From Cohnella rhizoplanae (lineage in GTDB: Bacteria > Bacillota > Bacilli > Paenibacillales > Paenibacillaceae): a stretch of DNA of 64,000 nucleotides. How positions within the stretch are numbered: the first letter of the stretch is position 1; every line of letters begins with the position of its first letter. The position numbers and the translations under genes were made by a program. This document shows, piece after piece, positions 8,729 to 18,010 of the stretch. The DNA is taken from NCBI RefSeq assembly GCF_948329515.1, contig NZ_CAOJCN010000001.1:62001-126000 (forward strand), read 5' to 3'. The notes beneath the pieces were generated by a model that was not told where the DNA came from, did no database searches, and was given only the letters and a program-made list of their open reading frames with translations.

Positions 8729-9892
8729 ATGGAACGCATTTATATGGACTATGCCGCGACGGCGCCGATGCTCCCCGAAGCGCTCGCGGCCTACGTCTCT
8801 GCTGCATCGGAGGCGCCCGGCAATCCGTCGAGCCTGCACGGTTACGGCCGCGGCGCCCGCAGCCGAATCACCGAAGCCCGGGACGCGCTGTCCAGGGCGC
8901 TCGGATGCCGACCGGACGAGCTGACCTTCACCGGAGGCGGCACCGAGAGCGACAATGCCGCGCTGTTCGGCGCGGCGCGGGCTCAGCGGTCTAGAGACGC
9001 TAGGCGGACCGGCATCGTGACGACGGCCGTGGAGCATCATGCGGTGCTGCACGCCGCCCGGCGGCTGGCCGCCGAAGGCTTCGAGCTGACCGTACTGCCG
9101 GTCGATCGCGCGGGTCGCGTCTCCGTACGCGACGCCGAAGCCGCGATCGGCGATACGACCGCAGTCGTCAGCGTCATGTACGGGAACAACGAGACCGGCA
9201 CCCTGCAGCCGATCGCGCAGGTCGGCGAACTCGCACGGAGCCGCGGCGCCGTCATGCACGTCGACGCCGTCCAGGCGTTCGGCTACGAGCGCATCGACGT
9301 CGGCGCGCTGCCTGTCGATCTCCTCAGCCTGTCCGCCCACAAGATCGGCGGGCCGCAGGGCGTCGGCGCGCTCTACGTGCGGAGCGGCACCCCCTGGGAG
9401 CCGCTGCTTCACGGCGGCTCCCAGGAGCGCCGCCGACGCGCGGGCACCGAGAACGTGGCGGGCATCGCCGCGTTCGGCGTCGCCGCGGACATCGCTTCGC
9501 GCACGCTGGAGACGCGTCGAGCGCATGCCGAAGCCGTGCGCGAGGCGCTGCTGTCCGGGCTGCGCGAGCGGCTTGGCGCAGAGGCCTTCAGCGTCAACGG
9601 AGACCCTGACGCCGCAGGCAGGCTGCCTCATATTTTGAATATCGGCATCGAGGGCGTTTCTAATGAGACCTTGCTGATGAATTTAGATTTGCAAGGGATC
9701 GCCGCATCCGGCGGCTCCGCTTGCACGTCCGGCTCGCTGCAGCCTTCGCACGTGCTGGTCGCGATGGGGCTTTCGTCTCATTTTTGCAAAAATTCGGTAA
9801 GATTCAGCTTCGGAATGGGCAATACTATCTCCCAGGCGGACAAAACGGCGGAAATTGTTGCAACCATTGCCTCCCGCTTGCGTAAGAGATAA
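8729..9892 (+). CDS. Cysteine desulfurase (IscS/YrvO type)
   Basis: A 387-residue PLP enzyme converting cysteine to alanine and a protein-bound persulfide. The PLP lysine is Lys205 in SAHKIGGPQG. The persulfide-forming cysteine is Cys332 in GGSACTSGSLQPS, a long-loop arrangement as in NifS/IscS enzymes. The best start is ATG 8729, six bases after GGTGA; ATG 8723 and GTG 8720 are in-frame alternatives. Directly after cymR and facing mnmA, it is probably the sulfur donor for MnmA, the YrvO role in B. subtilis. Confidence 0.95.
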   Translation: MERIYMDYAATAPMLPEALAAYVSAASEAPGNPSSLHGYGRGARSRITEARDALSRALGCRPDELTFTGGGTESDNAALFGAARAQRSRDARRTGIVTTAVEHHAVLHAARRLAAEGFELTVLPVDRAGRVSVRDAEAAIGDTTAVVSVMYGNNETGTLQPIAQVGELARSRGAVMHVDAVQAFGYERIDVGALPVDLLSLSAHKIGGPQGVGALYVRSGTPWEPLLHGGSQERRRRAGTENVAGIAAFGVAADIASRTLETRRAHAEAVREALLSGLRERLGAEAFSVNGDPDAAGRLPHILNIGIEGVSNETLLMNLDLQGIAASGGSACTSGSLQPSHVLVAMGLSSHFCKNSVRFSFGMGNTISQADKTAEIVATIASRLRKR

Positions 9893-9909
9893 CAGGCAGA
9901 CGCCTATAC

Positions 9910-10458
9910 ATGCGAGGTTCTATGCATCGAAGCTTGCAGCAAATGATCGGATTGCCGGTGATGCTTCCCGGCGGCAAGCGGGTAGGCCGCTTGCTGGACA
10001 TCGGATTCGACGAATTTTGGGAGGCCGAGTTCGCCGTCCTGGACGGCAGTTTCGGATTCCGGCGCAAGGTCCGCATCGTAAAGTGGGAAGACGTCTTAAC
10101 GAGCGGCGAAGACGTCCTGGTCATCAAGGACGAGGACGCGATCCGGAGCATGCCTCGCAAGAGCTTGCAGCGGACGTTCCACACGGGATTGATTCGAATG
10201 AGGGAGCTTCCCGTCTATACGTTGGAAGGCCAGGAACTCGGCCGCATTTCCGATGTTTATTTTCGCAAGACCGCGGGTACACAAATAGCAGGCTATGAGT
10301 TGACGGACGGATTTCTCGCGGATGTGTTCGAGGGCAGACGGCGCATGTACTTGCCCGACGGACCCAAGGACTTGACATTGGGCGAGGACGCGATCCTCGT
10401 ACCCGCATCATACGAGCGTATTATGGATAGAGAACCTAACGCGGAAAGTGACAGGTGA
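9910..10458 (+). CDS. yrrD: PRC-barrel domain protein (YrrD-like)
   Basis: A 182-residue cytoplasmic protein with two PRC-barrel domains: about residues 10-75 (MIGLPVMLPGGKRVGRLLDI) and about 93-165 (LPVYTLEGQELGRISDVYF). PRC barrels are small beta-barrels found in RimM and photosynthetic reaction-centre subunit H and usually bind RNA or proteins. Position between the cysteine desulfurase and the alaS region matches Bacillus yrrD. A second in-frame ATG at 9922 lies just after GCGAGG and may be the real start. The molecular role is unknown. Confidence 0.85.
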   Translation: MRGSMHRSLQQMIGLPVMLPGGKRVGRLLDIGFDEFWEAEFAVLDGSFGFRRKVRIVKWEDVLTSGEDVLVIKDEDAIRSMPRKSLQRTFHTGLIRMRELPVYTLEGQELGRISDVYFRKTAGTQIAGYELTDGFLADVFEGRRRMYLPDGPKDLTLGEDAILVPASYERIMDREPNAESDR

Positions 10459-10464
10459 TAACCG

Positions 10465-10671
10465 ATGATGAGATGCCCGAACTGCAATTCTAAAGATATC
10501 GGCAAGATCGGATCGCATCAGTTTTACTGCTGGAGCTGCTTTATCGAGTTGACGGTGAACGGGGACAAGATGTCCGTTTACCAAGTCGAGGAAGACGGCA
10601 CGCTGAGTTCGCTCGACGATCTGTTTTTCGGAGAGCCGATTCCACCGCATATTCACGCAGGCGGCATGTGA
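10465..10671 (+). CDS. Small zinc-ribbon protein, unknown function
   Basis: A 68-residue protein with two CxxC knuckles (MRCPNCNSKD, FYCWSCFIE) spaced as in a zinc ribbon, then an acidic tail ending PHIHAGGM. AGGTGA lies six bases before the ATG. It follows yrrD by seven bases and is probably in the same operon. A terminator follows. Small single zinc ribbons often bind nucleic acid or act as protein adaptors; no specific role can be assigned. Confidence 0.8.
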   Translation: MMRCPNCNSKDIGKIGSHQFYCWSCFIELTVNGDKMSVYQVEEDGTLSSLDDLFFGEPIPPHIHAGGM

Positions 10672-10712
10672 CGATTCATTCCGGGCAATCGGATTATCAT
10701 CACTTCCTGAAC

Positions 10713-10747
10713 GGCCCCCGCGCTCTGCCGAGAGCGCAGGGGCTTTT
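10713..10747 (+). terminator. Terminator after the zinc-ribbon gene
   Basis: GCCCCCGCGCTCT pairs with AGAGCGCAGGGGC (one mismatch) around GCCG, followed by five T. Confidence 0.88.
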
Positions 10748-10853
10748 TGTTGTTTATCCCGGTTGTGGCAGTTCGTCCTCCAACAGGTTTATGCAGGTAA
10801 GGTTGTACATATACTGGAGGGTGGGCCGGATTAGAGCGATCGGGGGTGAAAAG

Positions 10854-11924
10854 ATGAACCGGCTGTCGCAAAGCCGTCTGCTAGCCGTGCTCGTGTATAT
10901 CGTGCTGGGACTTCTGGGGCTGTATCTGGTGACGCTCGTCAGGCCGATGCTGCTATCGGTGTGGCGCTTCGCCAAGGCCGTGTCCGCGCCTTTCCTGATC
11001 GCGATGATCATCGCTTACGTGCTCAACCCGATCGTCGCCATGCTGCAGCACCGCAGAATGCCGAGGACCGCCGCCGTGCTGCTGATTTATGCAGTGTTCA
11101 TTTTCAGCAGCGCCGTCGTGCTGGTGAACGTCGCTCCTATGTTCGCGGCACAGGTGCGGGAGCTGAACGAGCATATGCCTGAATTGACGCTGCGGGCGCA
11201 GAGTATCGTCGACAGCTTCAACAAAAACGACTCGCTTCCGGATACGATCCGAAGCGGCATCAACCGGGCCGTATTCGGACTCGAGAAACAGATCTCGATG
11301 CGCATATCCGATTTTCTGAACAATATCGGCGCCGTCGTGAACGTCGTGTTTCTGCTGATGATCGTACCTTTTCTCGTCTTTTATATTTTAAAGGATATGG
11401 ACGTGTTCGAACGGGCCGTGCTGAAGTACCTGCCGCGCGCGAGGAGGCAAGGGGCGATCCGGCTGTTCAAGGAAATCGACATGGCGCTGGGGAGTTACAT
11501 ACGCGGTCAATTCATCGTGTCGCTTTGCATCGGCCTTGCCGCTTATATCGGCTACCTGATCATCGGCATGCCATACCCTTTGCTGATGGCGGCTTTCGTC
11601 GCGCTGTTCGATATCATCCCGTATCTAGGGCCGTTCCTGGGCGCGCTACCCGCCTTGATCATGGCGAGCACGGTCTCCTGGAAAATGGCGCTGCTCGTCG
11701 TCATCGTCAATACGCTGTGCCAGACGCTCGAGAGCAACGTTATCAGTCCGCAGGTCGTCGGACGGTCGATGAAAATGCATCCGCTCACGATTATCTTCGT
11801 CCTGCTGATCGGCGGCGAGCTCGCCGGCGTCGTCGGTCTGCTGCTGGCCGTGCCGCTATACGCTGCGCTGCGCGTCGTCGTCCAGCATCTATTCGCGTAT
11901 TATATCAGGCGAAAAACCGTTTGA
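10854..11924 (+). CDS. AI-2E family transporter (YrrI-like)
   Basis: A 356-residue polytopic membrane protein of the AI-2E exporter superfamily (PerM/TqsA type). Hydrophobic segments lie near residues 10-30, 36-56, 65-90, 155-180, 215-240, 240-285 and 305-340. The C-terminal half has the family pattern FVALFDIIPYLGPFLGALPA and QTLESNVISPQVVG. The ATG follows a GGGGGTGA site. It sits directly before alaS, as yrrI does in Bacillus. The transported substrate in this subgroup is not established. Confidence 0.9.
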   Translation: MNRLSQSRLLAVLVYIVLGLLGLYLVTLVRPMLLSVWRFAKAVSAPFLIAMIIAYVLNPIVAMLQHRRMPRTAAVLLIYAVFIFSSAVVLVNVAPMFAAQVRELNEHMPELTLRAQSIVDSFNKNDSLPDTIRSGINRAVFGLEKQISMRISDFLNNIGAVVNVVFLLMIVPFLVFYILKDMDVFERAVLKYLPRARRQGAIRLFKEIDMALGSYIRGQFIVSLCIGLAAYIGYLIIGMPYPLLMAAFVALFDIIPYLGPFLGALPALIMASTVSWKMALLVVIVNTLCQTLESNVISPQVVGRSMKMHPLTIIFVLLIGGELAGVVGLLLAVPLYAALRVVVQHLFAYYIRRKTV

Positions 11925-11950
11925 CACCGCCGAAAGCGCGACTTTATAAT
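11921..11950 (+). promoter_or_regulatory. alaS: SigA promoter of the alaS T-box operon
   Basis: Perfect consensus hexamers TTGACA (11921-11926) and TATAAT (11945-11950), 18 bp apart. The -35 overlaps the TGA stop of the upstream transporter. Transcription should start near 11957. Confidence 0.88.
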
Positions 11951-11956
11951 GATGAA

Positions 11957-12290
11957 GTCGCATGCAAAATGCCGATAACCATAATCACCTAGCGTTGAAG
12001 AAGCAAGAGTACCCCGAGAGTCCGCAGTGCAGAGAGAAGACGCCTTGCCTCATCGCCCCCGAGCCTTACGGCTCCAGGACAAGCGATAGGCCCGGCTGCG
12101 AGCGTCTTCGTGCGAAGGGCGGGGGAAGCCGGCTTCCGAGCTTCGGACCCGATCCGACGGGCAGGCCCGTTATAGCCTGACTAAGGCGATTCCGCATCGC
12201 TAGTCCGGCTGCTTGCCGGCCGACGGCGGAATAACCAGGGTGGTACCGCGATTCAATCGTCCCTGATTTTCAGGGGCGTTTTTTATTTTT
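11957..12290 (+). promoter_or_regulatory. T-box riboswitch controlling alaS (tRNA-Ala sensing)
   Basis: A leader of about 330 bases with the hallmarks of a T-box. The GTTGAAGAAGCAAGAGTACC block near 11994 has the GNUG and AGTA elements of Stem I. The conserved antiterminator sequence AACCAGGGTGGTACCGCG lies at 12233-12250. A terminator follows: CGTCCCTG (12258-12265) pairs with CAGGGGCG (12271-12278), then a long T-run. Uncharged tRNA should stabilise the antiterminator and allow alaS transcription. tRNA-Ala specificity is inferred from the downstream gene; I could not place the alanine specifier codon with confidence. Confidence 0.95.
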
Positions 12291-12343
12291 TTAGCCCGTC
12301 AACCCGGCCGACGCGCCGCCATTACAAGGGAGGATCACCCCAT

Positions 12344-14989
12344 ATGCAACCGTTAAAAGCCGCAGAAATCCGAGACAGATGGCTTCGCTTCTTCGCTTCC
12401 AAAGGACACCGCGTTGAGCCGAGCGCCTCGCTCGTCCCGCACAACGACCCTTCGCTCCTGTGGATCAACGCAGGCATGGCGCCGCTCAAAGCTTACTTCG
12501 ACGGCCGGGAGAAGCCGGAAAACCCGCGCATCGCCAATTCGCAGAAATGCATCCGCACGAACGACATCGAAAACGTGGGCAAGACGCGCCGCCATCACAC
12601 GTTTTTCGAAATGCTCGGCAACTTTTCGATCGGCGATTACTTCAAGGAAGAAGCGATCACTTGGGCATGGGAGTTCCTGACCGGTCCCGAATGGATCGGG
12701 TTCGCGCCGGAGCGGCTCTCCGTTACCGTGCATCCCGACGATGAGGAAGCCTTCAAGTTCTGGAACGAGAAGATCGGCATTCCCGCCGAGCGCATCGTCA
12801 AGCTGACCGACAACTTCTGGGATATCGGAGAAGGCCCTTGCGGCCCATGCACCGAGATTTTCTACGACCGCGGCGACGCCTACGGCGATCTGTCCGATCC
12901 CGAGTGCTTCCCCGGCGGAGAGAACGAGCGTTTCCTCGAGGTGTGGAATCTCGTTTTCTCGCAATTCAACCACAACAAGGACGGCAGCTACACGCCGCTG
13001 CCGAACAAGAACATCGATACCGGCGCAGGCCTGGAACGCTTCGCATCGATCGTGCAGGACGTCGACTCGAACTTCGACACCGACCTGTTCCAGCCGATCA
13101 TCGCGCGCGCCGGCGAGATCGCGGGCGTGGCATACAAGGTTATCCCGGAGCACGATGTCGCGCTCAAGGTCATCGCGGACCACATCCGCACGGTCGCCTT
13201 CGCGGTAGGAGACGGCGTCATGCCGTCCAACGAAGGCCGCGGCTACATTATTCGCCGCCTGCTCCGCCGCGCGGTCCGCTACGGCAAGGTCATCGGCGTG
13301 GATCGTCCGTTCCTGTGGGAGCTCGTGACGACGGTCGGCGGAATCATGGGCGGCTACTATCCGGCCGTCGTGGAGAAGGCGGAGTTCATCGAGCGCGTCA
13401 TCCGCACCGAGGAGGAGCGCTTCCACGAGACGCTCAGCGACGGGCTGTCGCTGCTCGCCGATCTGTGCGCCAAGGCCGCCAGCGCAGGCGAGCGGACGGT
13501 ATCGGGCGCAGACGCGTTCAAGCTGTACGATACGTACGGCTTCCCGTTCGACCTGACCGAGGACTACGCGGCCGAGCAGGGCATGACCGTGGACCGCGAA
13601 GGCTTCGACGCGGCGATGGACGAACAGCGCCAACGCGCGCGCGCCGCGCGCCAGGAGACGGAGAGCATGAAGGTCCAGGGCGGTCCGCTCGCCGATTATA
13701 CGGCGAAGAGCGAGTTCGACGGCTATGGCGCCCTGACACTGGGCGCGACCGTCGCGGCGATCGTGTCCGGCGACCGGTTCGTCGACGCGGCCGGCGCGGA
13801 CGAGACGGTGTCGGTCATCCTTGACCGGACGCCGTTCTACGCCGAGAGCGGCGGCCAGGTGAGCGACACCGGCATGCTGGTCGGCGAAGGCGGACTCGTC
13901 GCCTCGGTCGGCGGCATGAGCAAGGCGCCGCACGGACAGCCGCTGCATCAAGTGACCGTGACTTCGGGCACCCTTAAGGTCGGCGACAAGGTGACGGCGA
14001 GCGTCGACGCGGTCGACCGCGCGGACATCGTACGCAACCACACGGCTACGCATCTGCTGCACAAAGCGCTGAAGCAAGTTCTCGGCGAGCACGTCAACCA
14101 AGCGGGCTCGCTGGTCGAGCCGGGCCGCCTGCGCTTCGACTTCTCGCACTTCGGGGCGATCACGGCGGATGAGCTGGCGGACGTCGAGCGCAGGGTCAAC
14201 GAACAGATCTGGCTCGGCACCGACGTCGACATCAGCCTGAAGCCGATCGACGAAGCCAAGACGCTAGGCGCGATGGCGCTGTTCGGCGAGAAATACGGCG
14301 ACATCGTCCGCGTCGTCCGCGTCGGCGATTACAGCCTCGAGCTGTGCGGCGGCTGCCACGTGTCGAACACGGCGCAGATCGGACTTTTCCGTCTAGTGGG
14401 CGAGAGCGGCATCGGCTCCGGCGTCCGCCGGATCGAAGCCGTCACGGGCCGGCACGCATACGCGTACATGGACGAACAGATCGGCCTGCTGAAGAGCGCG
14501 GCCGGGCTGCTCAAGACGGGCGTGGCAGAAGTCCCGCGCCGCATCGAGTCGCTCCAGGGCGAGCTGCGCCAGTCGCAGCGCGAAGTCGAGTCGCTGCAGA
14601 GCCGGCTCGGTCGCCTCGAGGCAGCCGATCTGCTCGGCGGCGCCAAGGAAGTGGGCGGCCTGACGCTGCTCGCCGCCCAGGTGAACGCCGGCGGCATGGA
14701 CGCGCTGCGCGGCGTCGCCGACGAGCTGAAGGCGAAGCTGCCGGAGGCCGTGCTGGTGCTAGGCGCCGTGCACGACGACAAGGTGAGCCTCGTCGTATCG
14801 GTCTCGCCTTCGCTCGTGAAGCGCGGACTGCACGCCGGCAAGCTCATCAAGGAGCTGGCCGCCATCTGCGGCGGCGGCGGCGGCGGCAAGCCCGAGCTCG
14901 CGCAGGCCGGCGGCAAGGATCCTTCCAAGCTCGGCGAAGCGCTGAGCGCAGCCGAGGGCCTGGTGGCCGCAGCGGGCGCGGGCGCCTGA
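12344..14989 (+). CDS. alaS: Alanyl-tRNA synthetase
   Basis: An 881-residue class II synthetase, the normal length. The catalytic domain is at about 1-450. The editing domain has the zinc-binding HTATH (about 566-570) and CGGCH (about 668-672) that clear mischarged Ser and Gly. A C-terminal coiled-coil/C-Ala region has a glycine-rich [16 protein letters not shown] segment near residue 845. It is controlled by the T-box leader and begins the conserved alaS-ireB-ruvX-yrzB-mltG order, though a gap of about 140 bases separates it from ireB. Confidence 0.99.
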   Translation: MQPLKAAEIRDRWLRFFASKGHRVEPSASLVPHNDPSLLWINAGMAPLKAYFDGREKPENPRIANSQKCIRTNDIENVGKTRRHHTFFEMLGNFSIGDYFKEEAITWAWEFLTGPEWIGFAPERLSVTVHPDDEEAFKFWNEKIGIPAERIVKLTDNFWDIGEGPCGPCTEIFYDRGDAYGDLSDPECFPGGENERFLEVWNLVFSQFNHNKDGSYTPLPNKNIDTGAGLERFASIVQDVDSNFDTDLFQPIIARAGEIAGVAYKVIPEHDVALKVIADHIRTVAFAVGDGVMPSNEGRGYIIRRLLRRAVRYGKVIGVDRPFLWELVTTVGGIMGGYYPAVVEKAEFIERVIRTEEERFHETLSDGLSLLADLCAKAASAGERTVSGADAFKLYDTYGFPFDLTEDYAAEQGMTVDREGFDAAMDEQRQRARAARQETESMKVQGGPLADYTAKSEFDGYGALTLGATVAAIVSGDRFVDAAGADETVSVILDRTPFYAESGGQVSDTGMLVGEGGLVASVGGMSKAPHGQPLHQVTVTSGTLKVGDKVTASVDAVDRADIVRNHTATHLLHKALKQVLGEHVNQAGSLVEPGRLRFDFSHFGAITADELADVERRVNEQIWLGTDVDISLKPIDEAKTLGAMALFGEKYGDIVRVVRVGDYSLELCGGCHVSNTAQIGLFRLVGESGIGSGVRRIEAVTGRHAYAYMDEQIGLLKSAAGLLKTGVAEVPRRIESLQGELRQSQREVESLQSRLGRLEAADLLGGAKEVGGLTLLAAQVNAGGMDALRGVADELKAKLPEAVLVLGAVHDDKVSLVVSVSPSLVKRGLHAGKLIKELAAICGGGGGGKPELAQAGGKDPSKLGEALSAAEGLVAAAGAGA

Positions 14990-15131
14990 TCCGGGACCGG
15001 AGTTAGGCGCCTGGCGCAGCCGGGCTGAGCGCCTTGCCGCGCGTCTTTGGCCACCTCGCGGCGAGGCGCTTCCATTTCCCGTCCAGCGGAGAATATGATA
15101 TGATGTTGGCATAAAGCGAGGTGCTGCGACA

Positions 15132-15407
15132 ATGAGCTCGTCCGACAAGAATCATATGGATAAGACGGTCAAATTCGACGTCATGCCCGACCCGGAGGAG
15201 ATCTCTGCCAAGGATATCCTGCTGACGGTGCACGACGCGCTGGTGGAAAAGGAATACCATCCCATCAACCAGATCGTAGGCTATCTGCTGTCCGGCGATC
15301 CGGCCTATATCCCGCGGCACAACAATGCGAGAAGTCTGATCCGGAAGAAAGAACGCGACGAACTCATCGAAGAGATGGTCCGCTTTTATCTTCAACAGCA
15401 CCGCTGA
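15132..15407 (+). CDS. ireB: IreB family regulatory protein (UPF0297, YrzL)
   Basis: A 91-residue protein of the IreB family. The N-terminal part contains the conserved DKTVKFDV segment with threonine in the position phosphorylated by the Ser/Thr kinase IreK in Enterococcus, where IreB restrains cephalosporin resistance. The C-terminal part ([20 protein letters not shown], then [14 protein letters not shown]) is the family signature. GAGGTG precedes the ATG. The stop overlaps the next ATG by one base. Confidence 0.95.
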   Translation: MSSSDKNHMDKTVKFDVMPDPEEISAKDILLTVHDALVEKEYHPINQIVGYLLSGDPAYIPRHNNARSLIRKKERDELIEEMVRFYLQQHR

Positions 15408-15841
15408 TGCCGAGGATCATGGCGTTGGACTACGGAGACAGGCGGACGGGGGTGGCGGTCAGCGACGCGTTCGGATGGACGGCGCAGGGCGTCGAGGTCA
15501 TCCAGCACAAGACCGAGGGCGCCTGCCTGCGCAGGGTGACGGAGCTGGCCGCGGAGCTCGAGGCCGATGAGATCGTCCTCGGGCTGCCCAAGAATATGAA
15601 CGGCACCGTCGGCCCCAGGGGCGACCTGTGCATCGCCTTCGCGGCGCGGCTCGAGGAGACGTTGAAGCTCCCCGTCAAGCTATGGGACGAGCGCCTCACG
15701 ACCGTCGCCGCCGAGCGCGCGCTGCTCGAGGCCGACGTGAGCCGAGCGAAGCGCAAGCAGGTCATCGACAAGATGGCCGCGGCGATATTGCTTCAGAGCT
15801 ATTTGGATTCCAGAGGGAGAGGGGCTAACTTGAATGGCTGA
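15407..15841 (+). CDS. ruvX: Holliday junction resolvase-like protein RuvX/YqgF
   Basis: A 144-residue RNase H-fold nuclease. Residues MALDYGDRRTGVAVSD carry the first acidic residue, EIVLGLPKNMNG follows, and DERLTTVAAERAL and KMAAAILLQSYLD complete the family pattern with the remaining acidic residues. YqgF proteins act in pre-16S rRNA processing and possibly recombination. One-base overlap with ireB and an 8-base overlap with the next gene show tight coupling. Confidence 0.95.
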   Translation: MPRIMALDYGDRRTGVAVSDAFGWTAQGVEVIQHKTEGACLRRVTELAAELEADEIVLGLPKNMNGTVGPRGDLCIAFAARLEETLKLPVKLWDERLTTVAAERALLEADVSRAKRKQVIDKMAAAILLQSYLDSRGRGANLNG

Positions 15842-16139
15842 CGACAATATCCGCCCGGAAGACGAAGCGGAGATCATTTATATCCCCGACGACGACGGCA
15901 ACGACGAAGCGTTCGAGGTGATTATGCGCTTCGAGCTCGACGACGGCACCGACCGCAAGTACATGATGGTCGTGCCGGCCGACGCCGAGGACGAGGAGCA
16001 AGAGGTATACGCGTTCCGCTTCGACGAAGAGGACGACGAGATCAAGCTGTACCCGATCGAGAGCGAGGAAGAGTGGGAGATCGTCGAGGAGACGTTCAAC
16101 ACGCTGGCGGCCGAGTTCGGCGGCAGTGAAGAACGATGA
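15834..16139 (+). CDS. yrzB: DUF1292 protein (YrzB-like)
   Basis: A 101-residue, very acidic cytoplasmic protein, full length for DUF1292. Recognisable core: FEVIMRFELDDGTDRKYMMVV, then EEQEVYAFRFDEEDDEIKLYPI and EEWEIVEETFNTL. It overlaps ruvX by 8 bases and the next gene by 4. The function is unknown, although its place between ruvX and mltG is conserved in Bacillus. Confidence 0.93.
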   Translation: MADDNIRPEDEAEIIYIPDDDGNDEAFEVIMRFELDDGTDRKYMMVVPADAEDEEQEVYAFRFDEEDDEIKLYPIESEEEWEIVEETFNTLAAEFGGSEER

Positions 16140-16453
16140 CCGAGACGGGGAACCCGGACCGTTCCTCCGGGATCGGCGCGCTGCAGGAGGCGTTCGGCCG
16201 CGAGATCGAGCTGACCGGAGAGAGCGGCGACGCCATGGTGTACCGGATCCTGGCCGAGCTTAGCGTGAACGGCAGGCCGTACGCGGTGCTGCAGAGCGAA
16301 GCGATGCGCAAGGAAGGCGAGATCGAGGTGTTCCGCGTCCTGCTCGAGGATGCCGGCGAGCCGAAGCTCGAGTCGGTCGACGACGACGGCGAATGGGAAG
16401 ACGTCGCCGAAGCGTTCGACGACCAGCAGTTCGGTTCCGACGACAGGCCCTAA
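16136..16453 (+). CDS. Second DUF1292 protein, divergent paralogue
   Basis: A 105-residue protein following the previous DUF1292 gene with an ATGA overlap. The same core is recognisable but altered: YRILAELSVNGRPYAVLQS, then EIEVFRVLLEDAGEPKLESV and EWEDVAEAFD. It is less acidic at its N-terminus. Tandem DUF1292 genes suggest an old duplication with divergence, perhaps forming a heteromer. The function is unknown. Confidence 0.88.
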   Translation: MTETGNPDRSSGIGALQEAFGREIELTGESGDAMVYRILAELSVNGRPYAVLQSEAMRKEGEIEVFRVLLEDAGEPKLESVDDDGEWEDVAEAFDDQQFGSDDRP

Positions 16454-16537
16454 ACGTACCAGGCGGCGATGATGAAGAGCGGGCGACCGCTCTTCACGGC
16501 TATTCGGCCGCTTTTTATTCAAGCAGGAGGGACAAGC

Positions 16538-17881
16538 GTGAGCAAAGACGACGACAACAACGGGTGGAAATCCGTGTATTCGGGCAATCTTCCGGACGAC
16601 CGCGAAGATACCGAAGCGGCTCCGAACCGGGAGCGCGGCGAAGCGGAGCAGCAGGAGATCGCGCCGCTGCCGCCGCGGGCGCGGACGGGTTCAACGGCCG
16701 AGCGGACGGGAGCGCCGCCCCAGGGGAATGCGTCGGTTTCCGCAGCAGCCGCGGGCAAGCCCGAGCCTAACCCCGCGTCCGAGCCCGAGGAAGCGGAGGA
16801 CGAAGACGACGAGCCGCCGAAGAAAGGGCACGCCGTACTTTGGTCTTTCCTGATCGCGCTCGGACTCGTCGTCGTCGTCGCCGCTTCAGCCCTTTTTTAC
16901 GTATGGAACGGACTGCGGCCTCCGGCCGCCGCCGACCAGCAGGTACGCGTCACGATCAGCAAGGGCATGGGCGCCAAAAAAGTCGGCGAGTCGCTCGAAG
17001 CGCATGGACTTATCCGCAACACCTTCTTGTTCAGCATGTGGCTGAAGTACAAGAACGAAGGCTCCAGGTTCCAGGCCGGCGAGTACGACTTCACGCCCGG
17101 CATGACGAACGGCGAGATCGTCGCCAAGCTGAATAACGGCTCGACGGTCGCCGCCGCCACGGTCCGCTTCACGATTCCCGAGGGCTTCACGGTCGTGCAG
17201 ATCGCGGACCGTCTGGCCAAGGAAGGGATCGTCGACAAGGACAAGTTCATGAACGCGGTGCGCAACCCCGTCCAGATCGCGAACTCAACCTGGACCAAGC
17301 AGATTCCGGAGGACAAGGATCTGCGCTATCCGATCGAAGGCTACCTCTTCCCGGAAACGTACGAGATGAAGAAGGGCAGCACGGAGAGCGATATCATCGA
17401 CCGGATGCTCGCGGAGCTCGACCGCAAGCTGGGCACGCTGCCGGAGGATTGGCAGAGCGTTCTGGAAGAGCGCGGCTGGACGCTGCATGAGCTGCTCACG
17501 GCCGCCTCGCTCGTCGAGCGGGAAGTCGTGGTCGACGAGGAGCGTCCGATCGTCGCCGGCGTGATCCTGAATCGCCTGGATCAGAAAATGCCGCTGCAGA
17601 TCGACGCGACGATCCAGTACTTGCTGGACAAGCAAAAGGAAAAGTTGACGAACGACGATCTGAAGGTGGACAGCCCGTATAATACGTATCTGACGAAGGG
17701 CCTCCCGCCGGGACCGATCTCGAGCCCGAGCCTCAAGTCGATCGAAGCGGTGCTATACCCGGCCGATACCGATTACCTGTATTACGTGACCAAAAAGGAC
17801 GGCACGAATACGCATCTGTTCGCGGAGACTTACAAGCAGCATCAGAAGAACATCCGCGACAGCGAAAAGAACGAGAAGTAA
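16538..17881 (+). CDS. mltG: Endolytic transglycosylase MltG
   Basis: A 447-residue bitopic membrane enzyme that cuts nascent peptidoglycan and sets glycan length. A long disordered, acidic/proline-rich cytoplasmic region (about 1-95) precedes a single membrane helix (about 100-125, FLIALGLVVVVAASALFYVW). A LysM-like segment follows, then the YceG catalytic domain with Glu327 in AASLVEREV and a typical YNTYLTKGLPPGPISSP motif. The start is GTG, seven bases after AGGAGG; upstream in-frame codons lack a site. It belongs to the alaS-yrr gene string. Confidence 0.95.
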   Translation: MSKDDDNNGWKSVYSGNLPDDREDTEAAPNRERGEAEQQEIAPLPPRARTGSTAERTGAPPQGNASVSAAAAGKPEPNPASEPEEAEDEDDEPPKKGHAVLWSFLIALGLVVVVAASALFYVWNGLRPPAAADQQVRVTISKGMGAKKVGESLEAHGLIRNTFLFSMWLKYKNEGSRFQAGEYDFTPGMTNGEIVAKLNNGSTVAAATVRFTIPEGFTVVQIADRLAKEGIVDKDKFMNAVRNPVQIANSTWTKQIPEDKDLRYPIEGYLFPETYEMKKGSTESDIIDRMLAELDRKLGTLPEDWQSVLEERGWTLHELLTAASLVEREVVVDEERPIVAGVILNRLDQKMPLQIDATIQYLLDKQKEKLTNDDLKVDSPYNTYLTKGLPPGPISSPSLKSIEAVLYPADTDYLYYVTKKDGTNTHLFAETYKQHQKNIRDSEKNEK

Positions 17882-18010
17882 CAGCGGCGCAGAGCTTAAG
17901 CCTGCGACTGCCATACGGCCCGGCGGCGGCATCGCCCGGCGCGCTGTCCCGAGCGGACGCGCGGCCGGCGCGGCCGGCGCCGGGCCTCACGTTTGGATGA
18001 GGTGAAGAAT

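Noticed and set aside
8150..9631. 493-codon open frame antisense to cymR and the cysteine desulfurase
   Set aside because: It mirrors two confident genes, is rich in Arg, Ala and Gly, and has no ribosome site or known motif; high GC content creates such frames.
17882..18010. Repeated CGCGGCCGG units and other GC-rich palindromic sequence between mltG and yrrN
   Set aside because: Short and low in complexity; no stem with U-run, so neither a terminator nor a defined repeat family can be supported.
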